Source: an uncultured Lachnospiraceae bacterium (lineage in GTDB: Bacteria > Bacillota > Clostridia > Lachnospirales > Lachnospiraceae). Taken from it: a stretch of DNA of 48,022 bases. A program made the position numbers and the translations under genes. The DNA is taken from contig CAKRQV010000018.1 of assembly GCA_934394565.1 (NCBI GenBank), forward strand, positions 1 to 48,022, in the 5' to 3' direction. A model generated the notes under the pieces. That model saw nothing but the letters and a program-made list of their open reading frames with translations, searched no databases and had not been told where the DNA came from. How positions within the stretch are numbered: the stretch's first letter is position 1; each line of letters starts with the position of its first letter. This document shows positions 25,148 through 33,310 of the stretch, one piece after another.

Positions 25148-27043
25148 ATGAACAGAAAAAACAAAAAAACACTGTGGATCGGCTGCTTACTGGCGCTGTT
25201 GCTTATTTCTGTGTTTGGCATGCCAAGACAGACGGAGGCAGCAAACAGCAAAAAGATATCCTCCTACAGTGTAACGATTAACAATAAAAATGTTAAAAAG
25301 AAAAAGTATACAATGAATACGGGAAGTACTGCACAGCTGCAGACGACGGTAAAGCCTGCACAGGCCTTAAAATCTGTAAGCTACAAATCCAGTAGTTCCA
25401 AGGTGGCGAAAGTAGATAAAAAGGGAAATATCACCGCCCTGAAAAAGGGAATGACCAAGATCACCATTACCCTAAAAGCCAAAAACGGCAAAAAACAGTC
25501 CACCTGGGTGAAAGTAAAGGTCAATGGCACAGACACTTCCAAAATCCAGAGCTATGCGGTGACTAGCGAAGAACAAAATGCCGGCAAAAAGACCCTGAAG
25601 CTGGAAAAAGGAAAGACCACGGCACTGAAGGTTGCCATCCAGCCGGCATCAGCCAGAAAATCCGTAAGCTATAAGACCAGCAATAAAAAAATTGCCACAG
25701 TCAGCGGCTCCGGCAAGATCAAAGCGAAAAAAGAGGGCACGGCCAAGATTACCATCACGATCAAAGCAAAGAACGGCAAAAAATATACGACCTGGGTCAA
25801 AATAAAGGTCGTCAAAGTAAACAACACCAGAATCACCGGCTACACCGTGACGAGTGCCGGAAACAACGTGGATAAACAGCGACTGACCCTCGACAAGGGC
25901 GACAGCACCAAAATCGATGTGGCCGTTACCCCGGCTGTTGCAGCCAAATCCATCGTTATGACCTCCGACAATCCGGCTGCTGTCGGCGTGGACAATGCCG
26001 GAAATATCAGTGCCCGTGCCGCCGGAAATGCCCGGATCACGATCACCATGACACCAAAGGAAGGCGCTGTCCAGACCACCTACGTGGATGTCAGTGTTAT
26101 GGAAGTCATTAAATATTGTCTCCTGATGGAAAAAGGCACCACAAGCCCGGTACAACCCGATGGCTTTAACGGTAACCTGACTGCAACATCCTCCAACCCG
26201 GCAATCATCAATGTGGTATCCGGGAACACCCTCCATGCCAACGCCTACGGTACCTGTGAAGTCATCGTAACCGGCATGAACCAGAGAGCCTATATCACCA
26301 TGACTGTCCCGGATGTCAGCAACAGCGACAGCGGAGCCCAGCTTTCCCTGCCGTCCATGAACAGCGGCTGGCATACCTTCACTGTATTCAAACAGGCTGC
26401 CAGAACCTACAATGAGTACAGTGAATTCCTGGCCGGTCACGGCTGCGCCAACTGCACCCTGACCAATATGATCCGCGCCTACGCCCCGGCCTTTGCCACA
26501 GCCACCCCGGACAGCGTTATCGCCACCATCGAACGTCAGGTAGCCGGAGAAGAGGCCTGGACAGAAAACCATGTGACAAAAGCTCCGGATGACCAGAGCC
26601 CTCTGAGCATGTACGGCATCAGCCAGATCCTGTCCGCCGCAGGCGTGCGCAACACCTACGTAACCAAATTTAACAGCAATATGCGTGACAGCAGTGACGG
26701 CAATGCCGCCGCTGACATCATCGCCCACTTAAAAACCGGCAACCCCGTAGTTTTTGAAGCCCGCGACTACAACCGCTACACCGGCCAGGCCGATGGCCGC
26801 TGGACCAAAAACTACCACACCTTAAGCCTGCTGGGCTACTTCGTAGACGGCCGTGTCCTCCTAACCGACACCGCCGGCCGCGGCTGGTACAAACCCTCCA
26901 ACGGCTACTATGGCGGCCAGCGCTTTAAGATCGTAGATCTGAAAGACCCCATGAGCCACATGTTCTCCTGCGAGAACAAACCCAACACCATCTACTTCAA
27001 AGGAACCTCAAAAGCCGGTGGCTACATCAAAGTCAACCCCTAA
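25148..27043 (+). CDS. Secreted protein with Ig-like (BIG2) repeats and a C39-like peptidase domain
   Basis: A 631-residue exported protein. The start at 25148 follows AAAAGGGAG and gives a proper signal peptide (MNRKNKKTLWIGCLLALLLI, cut after about EAA, residue 33). Three BIG2-type repeats follow (about residues 35-120, 125-205, 210-300), each with the words ALKSVSYKSS or ARKSVSYKTS, then G-x-I-x-A-K-x-G and KITITxKAKNGK. A degenerate fourth comes next. The C-terminal 200 residues look like a C39-like papain-fold domain with Cys in GHGCANCTLTNM (433 or 436), His in NYHTLSLLGYF (557) and Asp in LLTDTAGRGW. It may bind or process surface material. No sortase motif is present. Confidence 0.82.
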   Translation: MNRKNKKTLWIGCLLALLLISVFGMPRQTEAANSKKISSYSVTINNKNVKKKKYTMNTGSTAQLQTTVKPAQALKSVSYKSSSSKVAKVDKKGNITALKKGMTKITITLKAKNGKKQSTWVKVKVNGTDTSKIQSYAVTSEEQNAGKKTLKLEKGKTTALKVAIQPASARKSVSYKTSNKKIATVSGSGKIKAKKEGTAKITITIKAKNGKKYTTWVKIKVVKVNNTRITGYTVTSAGNNVDKQRLTLDKGDSTKIDVAVTPAVAAKSIVMTSDNPAAVGVDNAGNISARAAGNARITITMTPKEGAVQTTYVDVSVMEVIKYCLLMEKGTTSPVQPDGFNGNLTATSSNPAIINVVSGNTLHANAYGTCEVIVTGMNQRAYITMTVPDVSNSDSGAQLSLPSMNSGWHTFTVFKQAARTYNEYSEFLAGHGCANCTLTNMIRAYAPAFATATPDSVIATIERQVAGEEAWTENHVTKAPDDQSPLSMYGISQILSAAGVRNTYVTKFNSNMRDSSDGNAAADIIAHLKTGNPVVFEARDYNRYTGQADGRWTKNYHTLSLLGYFVDGRVLLTDTAGRGWYKPSNGYYGGQRFKIVDLKDPMSHMFSCENKPNTIYFKGTSKAGGYIKVNP

Positions 27044-27070
27044 ATCCAAATCACCCGCACTCCAACAGAC

Positions 27071-27291
27071 CAGGGGAGAAAATGCCTCCGGGTGAGAGTC
27101 AGGGTTCCTGTGCAAAACGATAAAAAGTGCGCCCCTAGCCTCGATGAGATCCATCGTCTACGCAGACTTGGCACGCGAGCCCGCTTATGCGAGCGTGCCT
27201 AGTCGAAGTTGACGATTAGCTCAGCGAGGCGTTGCACTTGTTTTGCACAGGAACCCTGACTCTCGCCCGGAGGCATTTTCTCTCCGTCCGT
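27071..27291 (+). repeat. Large palindromic element 3, forward orientation
   Basis: The element begins CAGG (27071) and ends CCGTCCGT (27284-27291). Arms 27073-27118 and 27240-27285 pair over 46 bp; the only two departures are G-T and T-G, which would be wobble pairs in a plus-strand RNA but A-C mismatches in the other strand. It starts 27 bases after a stop codon and occupies most of the 393-base gap. The remaining 145 bases to the next gene are A-rich, with no clear promoter pair. Confidence 0.9.
27119..27239 (+). ncRNA. Candidate structured RNA core in element 3
   Basis: Helices: AAGTGC/GCACTT (27125-27130 with 27234-27239), GCCTCG/CGAGGC (27138-27143 with 27225-27230), ATCGTC/GACGAT (27153-27158 with 27211-27216), GACT/AGTC (27165-27168 with 27201-27204) and a cap GGCACGC/GCGTGCC (27170-27199). 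Between them lie loops nearly identical to element 2, notably ATGAGATCC opposite TTAGCTCAGC. Paired substitutions relative to element 2 support a real fold. Confidence 0.5.
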
Positions 27292-27436
27292 TCCTCAAAA
27301 ATTATTACAAAATCATTAAAAATGCTGAAAAAAGTGAAAAAAACCCAAAATCCAATGCAAAAACCCCAAAAGTATGCTATCCTCTATCTGGTTCATTCCG
27401 CCCTTTTATGGATATAAGAAAGGAATACATAGTATA

Positions 27437-28957
27437 ATGAGAAAAAGTGTAATCAGTTATCTGGAGTCTTCCGCTTTGAAGTACCCCGATAAAACAGCAT
27501 ATGTAGATGAGCACGACAGCCTGACCTTCGGTGCTTTAAAAGAAGCAGCCCTGGCCATCGGCGCAGGACTCATCCCCCATGTACAGATCGGTGACCCCGT
27601 CTGTGTTTACATGGAAAAAAGCGTCGGCTGTATCGAAAGCTTTCTCGGTACCGCCTACACCGGCGCCTTCTACGTACCTATTGACTTTGCCATGCCCGAA
27701 GCCCGTATCCGCCTGATCCTGGATACCCTCGAAGCCAGAGTCATTCTGACAAAGCGCGGCATCGAGGTCCCCGCCGGACTGTGTGAGGGCTGCACGATCC
27801 TGTGTATCGAAGACCTCAAAGAGAACGTAGATCCGGACAACCTTGCCCAGATCGCTGTCCGCCAGCGAAAGACCATCGATACCAACCCGATCTACGCCAT
27901 CTTTACCTCCGGTTCCACCGGTGTGCCAAAAGGCGTACTTGTCAGCCATCAGTCCGTGATCAATTTCACCGAATGGTGGTGTGAGACCTTCGAATTTACA
28001 GAGAAAGAGGTCTTTGCCAACCAGACCCCGTTTTACTTTGACGCATCCGTCAAGGATATTTACGCAACCCTGCGCTGTGGTGCCACAATGTACATCGTAC
28101 CGCAGAAGCTGTTTTCTCTCCCGGCCAAGCTGGTAGAGTTCTTAAACGAGCATAAAGTCAACTGCATCGACTGGGTTCCGAGCGTACTCTGTATGATCGT
28201 GAATTTCCGTACCTTCCAGAAGGTGAAGCCGCTGTACTTAAAGAAAGTCATGTTCCTCGGCGAGGTCATGCCAACCAAGCAGTTTAATATGTGGCGCAGG
28301 GAACTGCCGGATATCAAATATGCCAACCTGTACGGACCGACAGAAGCCACCGGAGACTGTACCTATTATAAGATCGAGAGGGAGTTTGCCGATGATGAGC
28401 CGATCCCGATCGGTGAAGCCTGCAACAACACCGAAGTTCTCCTCTTAAATGAGAAAAACGAGCTTGTGCAGGGTGACGGGCAGGGCGAGATCTGTGTCCG
28501 CGGCTGTTCTCTGGCCCTTGGCTATTACAACAACCCGGCAAAGACCAGCGAAGCCTTCGTACAGAATCCGCTGCAGACCAAATATCCGGAGCTGATCTAC
28601 CGTACCGGCGATATCGGCCGCTACAACAGTTACGGCGAGATCGTTTTCTGTGCAAGAAAAGATGCCCAGATCAAACATATGGGCCACCGTATCGAGCTTG
28701 GTGAAATCGAAAACTCCATCGCCTCCCAGGAGGATATCCGCCGCGTCTGCTGCCTTTTTGATAAGGCAAAACAGAAGATCGTAGCTGTATACGAGGGCGA
28801 TATCGAGTCCAAAGAGCTGATCAGTCGGATCAAAAACAAGATCCCGAAATACATGATCCCGCAGATTTATCACAGAGTCGAGACCATGCCGACCAACTTA
28901 AACGGCAAGATCGACCGTGTCAGATTACAGAAAACCTATATAGAAGGAGAAAAATAA
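27437..28957 (+). CDS. DltA-like AMP-forming adenylation enzyme
   Basis: A 506-residue adenylation protein that should activate an acid as its AMP ester and load it on the acyl carrier protein that follows 2 bases later. I chose the ATG at 27437, preceded by AAGGAAT; the longer frame lacks a ribosome site. Visible motifs: IFTSGSTGVPKG phosphate loop, FYFDASVKD, LYGPTEAT, YRTGDIGRY and the C-terminal NGKIDR lysine. The layout matches DltA (D-alanine carrier ligase, about 500 residues). The position held by Cys in the FCGE motif of DltA is Leu here (MFLGEVMP, residue about 274), so the substrate may not be D-Ala. Confidence 0.9.
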   Translation: MRKSVISYLESSALKYPDKTAYVDEHDSLTFGALKEAALAIGAGLIPHVQIGDPVCVYMEKSVGCIESFLGTAYTGAFYVPIDFAMPEARIRLILDTLEARVILTKRGIEVPAGLCEGCTILCIEDLKENVDPDNLAQIAVRQRKTIDTNPIYAIFTSGSTGVPKGVLVSHQSVINFTEWWCETFEFTEKEVFANQTPFYFDASVKDIYATLRCGATMYIVPQKLFSLPAKLVEFLNEHKVNCIDWVPSVLCMIVNFRTFQKVKPLYLKKVMFLGEVMPTKQFNMWRRELPDIKYANLYGPTEATGDCTYYKIEREFADDEPIPIGEACNNTEVLLLNEKNELVQGDGQGEICVRGCSLALGYYNNPAKTSEAFVQNPLQTKYPELIYRTGDIGRYNSYGEIVFCARKDAQIKHMGHRIELGEIENSIASQEDIRRVCCLFDKAKQKIVAVYEGDIESKELISRIKNKIPKYMIPQIYHRVETMPTNLNGKIDRVRLQKTYIEGEK

Positions 28958-28959
28958 CC

Positions 28960-29190
28960 ATGGAAGAAAGAATCTTAGAAGTAGTCAAAGCAATCCGCCC
29001 GGATGTAGATTTTGAGAAGGAAACCGCATTGATCGATGACGAGATCCTCGATTCCTTCGATGTGATCCAGATCGTCACTGAGCTGATGGAAGAGTTTGGT
29101 ATCTTTATCGATGCAGACGATATCGAGCCGGAGAACTTAAACTCCCTCGAAGGCATCCGTGAGATGGTAGAAAGAAAGATGGAGAACTGA
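28960..29190 (+). CDS. Acyl carrier protein (DltC-like)
   Basis: A 76-residue carrier protein. The phosphopantetheine Ser lies in DDEILDSFDVIQIV (residue about 27), the D-S-F form typical of DltC and peptidyl carriers, followed by an acidic helix 3 (FIDADDIEPENLN). It carries the acyl group from the adenylation enzyme to the membrane acyltransferase. It is 2 bases behind the ligase gene and overlaps the next start by one base (TGATG), so these genes are translated together. Confidence 0.93.
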   Translation: MEERILEVVKAIRPDVDFEKETALIDDEILDSFDVIQIVTELMEEFGIFIDADDIEPENLNSLEGIREMVERKMEN

Positions 29191-29879
29191 TGCGAAAAAC
29201 CGTATCTTTGGGAGACATCCTTTTGTATATCTATGACTTTGCCGTGATCGATGCCCGGATGTATATGCTCCGGGCCGACGGTGCGGCTCTGATCATAGAC
29301 CCAAATGAAAACGCGGCCCTCCTTCCGGATCTGGAAGGGGTCAGCCGCGCCTTTGTGTATCTGACCCATGAACATTACGACCATATCAGCGGTGTAAACT
29401 GGCTCAAAAGTAAACTTCCCTGCGACGTCTGGTGCAGCGAGATCTGTGCGAGCCGTCTGGGGAATATCCGGGAAAATCTTTCCAAGACCTTCCCGTTTTT
29501 GTTTTTACAGGACAAAGAAAAGTATGATTATGTACGAAAAGAGCTGAAGCTGCCCTATACCTGTACAGCAGACCATACCTTTGCCGAAGAATTACACACG
29601 ATATGGCACGGTCATACCCTGTATGCCAGAAAGGCTGGGGGCCATTCCCCCGGAGGCAGTCTTTTGCTTCTGGATGGGAGACTGCTTTTTGGCGGCGATT
29701 CGTTGCTTGGCAACGGACTCGAACTGAAAAGCCTCGGCGCAGACCGGGAAGCGTACTGTACAGAAGTCCTTCCCTATGTCCATACACTGCCGTCAGAGAC
29801 CATCGTCTGCCCTGGCCATGGGGAGATAACGACACTCGGAGAGCTTCTGCCGGTGATCGAAGCCTATATCACCGCATAA
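29190..29879 (+). CDS. Metallo-beta-lactamase-fold hydrolase in the acylation operon
   Basis: A 229-residue cytosolic protein with the metal-binding motif THEHYDHISG (HxHxDH, residues about 54-59), a third His in GHSPGGSLLLLDGRLLFGGDSL (with the bridging Asp) and the last in VCPGHGEITTLGELL. This is the glyoxalase II-like branch of the family, which contains thioester and ester hydrolases. Encoded between the carrier protein and the MBOAT gene, it could release wrong acyl groups from the carrier, as an editing thioesterase; that is inference. Standard dlt operons do not contain such a gene. Confidence 0.85.
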   Translation: MRKTVSLGDILLYIYDFAVIDARMYMLRADGAALIIDPNENAALLPDLEGVSRAFVYLTHEHYDHISGVNWLKSKLPCDVWCSEICASRLGNIRENLSKTFPFLFLQDKEKYDYVRKELKLPYTCTADHTFAEELHTIWHGHTLYARKAGGHSPGGSLLLLDGRLLFGGDSLLGNGLELKSLGADREAYCTEVLPYVHTLPSETIVCPGHGEITTLGELLPVIEAYITA

Positions 29880-29975
29880 AAGGCATTCTCCGGGAAAATG
29901 CCCGAACCGCCGCAGCATCCGCGGCCCATGTAACTGTGAATAAAAACCTGAACTATCAGAAAAAGAGAGAAAACT

Positions 29976-31472
29976 ATGGAAATCAAATCTTTGGCTTTTA
30001 TGCTGTTCTGCTTTATTGGCGCTGTGGCATACTTTGCCCTGCAGCGCACCGATAAGCAGAAATATGTCCTGCTGGCGGCAGACTTTTATTTTGTCCTGCG
30101 CTACAGCGGACTCAAGGCAGTTATCGCCCTGTTTCTGATCTGCGTGGCAGTTTTCTGGACAGCCCGGCAGATGGAAAAAGCAGAAAAAAAGAAAGGCTGG
30201 CTCTGGCTTGGCCTTGTCTTTACCATCGGCGTCCTGCTTTTCTTCAAATTCTTCACCGGTATAGCAGAAACCCTGCTCAGCATGGCCAGTGGCCGCCCGG
30301 TGGACATGATCAAAATCATCGTACCTGCCGGTATTTCCTACTATACCCTGGCCATGTGCGCATACCTGGTTGATATTTACCATAAAAAATACAAGGCCGA
30401 GACGGACCTTGTCGCCTTTCTGGTGTATGTCACCTATTTCCCGGCGATCGTTGAAGGCCCGATCAATATGTACCGCAAGCTGATGCCCCAGATCAAGGAA
30501 AAGCATACCTTTGACTGGGACCGCATGATACGTGGTCTGATGCGTACCCTGTGGGGCTATTTAAAGAAAGTCGTGATCGCCGACCGCATCGGCATTCTGG
30601 TTATGGGCATCCTGCAGACCGAAGACGCCCATGGCATCGTGATCTTGTATGCGCTGGTCATCTACAGCTTCCAAATCTACACCGATTTCTCCGGTGGTAT
30701 CGACGTGATCATGGGTATTTCCCAGGTGCTTGGCATCGAGCTTGCTGAGAACTTCAAATCCCCGCTGATCTCCAAAAACGTCACCGAATACTGGCAGAGA
30801 TGGCACAAATCCCTCGGAGAATTTATGGAAAAGTACATCTATTACCCGATCGTACTGAACCGCAAGCTGATGAAATTCTCCAAAAAAATCAAAAACAAGT
30901 ACCAGAGCCGCGCTTTTTCCGCTTTCGTAGCATCACTGATCGTCTTTGTTATCGTCGGTATCTGGCACGGCACCGGCTGGAACTATGTCGTATACGGTAT
31001 GTATCAGGCCTTCTTCGTTTCCACAGCCGTGATCCTGAAACCGACCTATACCGCCGTGAAAAAGAAACTGCATGTCAACGAAAAATGCTTAAGCTGGGAG
31101 ATTTTCTGTATCCTCAGAACCTTTGTGATCCTGGTCTTTGGTCGTCTGATCATCAAAGCCAGCAACCTGCATCAGGCAGGTGAGCTGCTGAAAAAGATTG
31201 TACATATGGACAATATCTACAGCCTCTTTAACGGCGACCTGTTAAATTACGGTCTGGATTACAAAAACATGATCGTCATGTACATCGGTATCCTGATCGT
31301 ACTTCTGGTCGATATCCTGCATGAACAGAAGGTCGAATTCAGAGAGCTGATCTTAAAGCAGGATATCGTATTCCGCTACGCCGTATACTTCACTGCACTG
31401 GCGATTCTGATCATCTTTGGTGTGTATGGCGGAGAATTCAGCGCAGCATCATTTATCTATCAGGGATATTAA
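29976..31472 (+). CDS. MBOAT-family O-acyltransferase (DltB/AlgI-like)
   Basis: A 498-residue integral membrane acyltransferase with about 10-12 membrane segments. The signature TEYWQRWHKSLGEFMEKYIYYP and the catalytic-type His in GIWHGTGWNYVVYG (residue about 330) are clear. Such proteins take an acyl group from a carrier inside and move it to an exported polymer outside: DltB for teichoic acid, AlgI for alginate. It is longer than DltB (about 400) and nearer AlgI in size. AAAGAGAGAAA precedes the ATG. The 96-base gap before it holds no terminator. Confidence 0.92.
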   Translation: MEIKSLAFMLFCFIGAVAYFALQRTDKQKYVLLAADFYFVLRYSGLKAVIALFLICVAVFWTARQMEKAEKKKGWLWLGLVFTIGVLLFFKFFTGIAETLLSMASGRPVDMIKIIVPAGISYYTLAMCAYLVDIYHKKYKAETDLVAFLVYVTYFPAIVEGPINMYRKLMPQIKEKHTFDWDRMIRGLMRTLWGYLKKVVIADRIGILVMGILQTEDAHGIVILYALVIYSFQIYTDFSGGIDVIMGISQVLGIELAENFKSPLISKNVTEYWQRWHKSLGEFMEKYIYYPIVLNRKLMKFSKKIKNKYQSRAFSAFVASLIVFVIVGIWHGTGWNYVVYGMYQAFFVSTAVILKPTYTAVKKKLHVNEKCLSWEIFCILRTFVILVFGRLIIKASNLHQAGELLKKIVHMDNIYSLFNGDLLNYGLDYKNMIVMYIGILIVLLVDILHEQKVEFRELILKQDIVFRYAVYFTALAILIIFGVYGGEFSAASFIYQGY

Positions 31473-31485
31473 GGAGAGAAGAAAA

Positions 31486-32571
31486 GTGAAAAAACATTGG
31501 AAAAAAGTCGTTGTATTTTTCCTGCTCCTGGCAGCAATGCTGGCAGGGCTGTCCCTGGTATTCCATCACCGCTGGACAGGAAACGACGACATCTATTCGC
31601 TGAATATGAGCTACAAGGAGCAGCCGTCAGACAGCATCGATGTTCTCTACTTTGGTACGAGCGAGATCTTAAACAGCGTCTTCCCGGCAGCCATGTACGA
31701 AGAGACCGGTATCACCGGCGTCAATTTCGGTACGACCCATAAATCAGCTATCGTAACCTACTATCAGCTGAAATATGCGCTCAAATACCAGAAGCCAAAG
31801 CTGGTTGTCTGCGATTTTCAGTCCCTCTTCTCCGGCCGTCTGCCCTCCCGTTCCACAGAGGATGAGACACTGTACATGAAAGTCTTTGACACCATGCCGG
31901 ACTGGGATATCCGGCTGGAACTTCTGCATGCCATGAAAAAGGAAGATCCGTCAGTAAATGTCGCTTCTTACCTTGTACCGGTGCTTCGCTACCACAGCAT
32001 GTGGAATGAGCTGACGACAAAAGATTTCCTGCCGGACGAAGCTTCCAGAGCAGACTATAAGGCGTACATGATGGGGTGTGATCTGGTCTTTAATACCAAG
32101 TACAAGGATGAACGCCGCCCGGATATCACGAGTATCGTGCCGGAGCTTTGGACACCTACCGGACTGAAGGAAGAGCTGTCAAAAATCAGTACTAAATATT
32201 ATGACAAGTTCATTGCACTCTGTCGTGAGGAAAATATACCGGTTGTAGCTCTTATGCCGCCGAAGGTGCGCGATGCCTCCATCAAGATGGACCGCTGGGA
32301 ACAGATCGAAGGCTTTCTGAGTGAAAGAAATGTCGATATCATCGACTACAATACCTACGAAGAAATCAGCCGTCTGGGCATCCGGCTTCCGGAGGATTAC
32401 AAGGATTCCGCGCACTTAAACTACAAAGGTGCCCTGATCTTTTCCAAAGATCTCGCCCACCGACTGGCCGAAGAGTATGGACTTGAAGACCACAGAGGGC
32501 AGCAGGGCTTTGAAGCCTGGGATACCTACTGGGATGAATTCTTAAAAGACTGCGAAACCGAGGTAAAGTAA
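31486..32571 (+). CDS. DltD-like SGNH-type exported protein
   Basis: A 361-residue protein with an N-terminal membrane anchor (VVVFFLLLAAMLAGLSLVF) and an outside SGNH-like domain. The nucleophile is probably the Ser in LYFGTSEILNS (residue about 55), and the Asp/His pair DSAHLNYKGALIFSKDLA lies near the C-terminus. The start is a GTG at 31486, supported by AAGGAG 9 nt upstream; earlier in-frame ATGs lie inside the MBOAT gene. DltD and AlgX/AlgJ proteins pair with MBOAT enzymes and complete transfer of the acyl group outside the cell. It begins 13 bases after the MBOAT stop. Confidence 0.83.
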   Translation: MKKHWKKVVVFFLLLAAMLAGLSLVFHHRWTGNDDIYSLNMSYKEQPSDSIDVLYFGTSEILNSVFPAAMYEETGITGVNFGTTHKSAIVTYYQLKYALKYQKPKLVVCDFQSLFSGRLPSRSTEDETLYMKVFDTMPDWDIRLELLHAMKKEDPSVNVASYLVPVLRYHSMWNELTTKDFLPDEASRADYKAYMMGCDLVFNTKYKDERRPDITSIVPELWTPTGLKEELSKISTKYYDKFIALCREENIPVVALMPPKVRDASIKMDRWEQIEGFLSERNVDIIDYNTYEEISRLGIRLPEDYKDSAHLNYKGALIFSKDLAHRLAEEYGLEDHRGQQGFEAWDTYWDEFLKDCETEVK

Positions 32572-32572
32572 G

Positions 32573-33019
32573 ATGGGAATAAAGAGAGTATTCTTCGGCG
32601 AAGTCACCGACGAAAAAGGAACACTTTTGCAGTACGATGTCTGCAGAAACCTTCCTTTCCATCCGGAATACATCGCCTGTATCACCGACACCCATAAGGA
32701 AAGCGTCTATTATAACAAGGCCAACCTCCTTTGCGACTGCGTCATCGCCGTGGTGCAGGGCAGCGCCGTCCTGCAGCTTGACGGCGTCAGAGAAGAAAAG
32801 ACCTTTGTCCTGAAACGCAGATGTGAAGGCATCTTCGTTCCCCGCATGACCTGGCTGCGCATCGAAAACGCCTCCCCGGATGCCGTGATCCTTTTGTTTG
32901 GCAACCGCGACTACCAGAAAAGCCGCTGGATCGAGGACTATGACACCTTCGTCAAAATGAAGATCGAGCGGATGGCAAGGCGGCCGAAGAGAGCGGCGGA
33001 AGAGGACAAGACAGAGTAG
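32573..33019 (+). CDS. WxcM/FdtA-like cupin (sugar 3,4-ketoisomerase family)
   Basis: A 148-residue cupin of the FdtA/QdtA group. It has CDCVIAVVQGSAVLQLDG and IFVPRMTWLRIENASPDAVIL, the latter containing the usual P-x-x-x-W stretch, and ends DYQKSRWIEDYDTFVK. Known members isomerise dTDP-4-keto-6-deoxyglucose to the 3-keto sugar on the way to 3-amino-6-deoxysugars. Here no aminotransferase or RmlA/B follows, so it may act on another substrate. It begins one base after the DltD-like stop and ends the operon, with a terminator 47 bases later. Confidence 0.82.
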   Translation: MGIKRVFFGEVTDEKGTLLQYDVCRNLPFHPEYIACITDTHKESVYYNKANLLCDCVIAVVQGSAVLQLDGVREEKTFVLKRRCEGIFVPRMTWLRIENASPDAVILLFGNRDYQKSRWIEDYDTFVKMKIERMARRPKRAAEEDKTE

Positions 33020-33065
33020 GCTAAAGTATATTATAAAGTGAAACATGATTCAGTAACTTATAAGT

Positions 33066-33100
33066 AGAGGATTCCGGATAAAAGTTCCGGGATCCTCTTT
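33066..33100 (+). terminator. Terminator of the acylation operon
   Basis: AGAGGATTCCGG and CCGGGATCCTCT pair over about 11 bp with a short bulge, followed by TT. It lies between the cupin gene and the capsule locus. Confidence 0.75.
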
Positions 33101-33223
33101 GAAAATAAGACAAAAAAAGAAAGAATGTAGATAAAACCAAATGCAACACTTGAAATATATTAAGAAAAGTGAAGAAACTGTAGAACTTATCCGGAATATA
33201 TAGCAAAATGGAGCAATTTAGGG

Positions 33224-33229
33224 TATAAT
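33224..33229 (+). promoter_or_regulatory. TATAAT -10 box before the capsule locus
   Basis: A perfect TATAAT lies 82 bp before the sugar transferase start codon. The -35 side (TAGCAA, 17 bp upstream) is poor, so regulation by an activator or antiterminator is possible. The rest of the 291-base gap is A-rich without a gene. Confidence 0.5.
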
Positions 33230-33310
33230 GCGTTACATACTATGAATAGGTCTGTCCTTTGCGGCACATCTGTCATAGGAAAACATACAAAAGAGAACGG
33301 AAAGATTATT

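Noticed and set aside
20074..27291. CRISPR array or tandem repeat explanation for the palindromic elements
   Set aside because: There are only three widely separated copies, no short regular repeat-spacer pattern and no cas genes.
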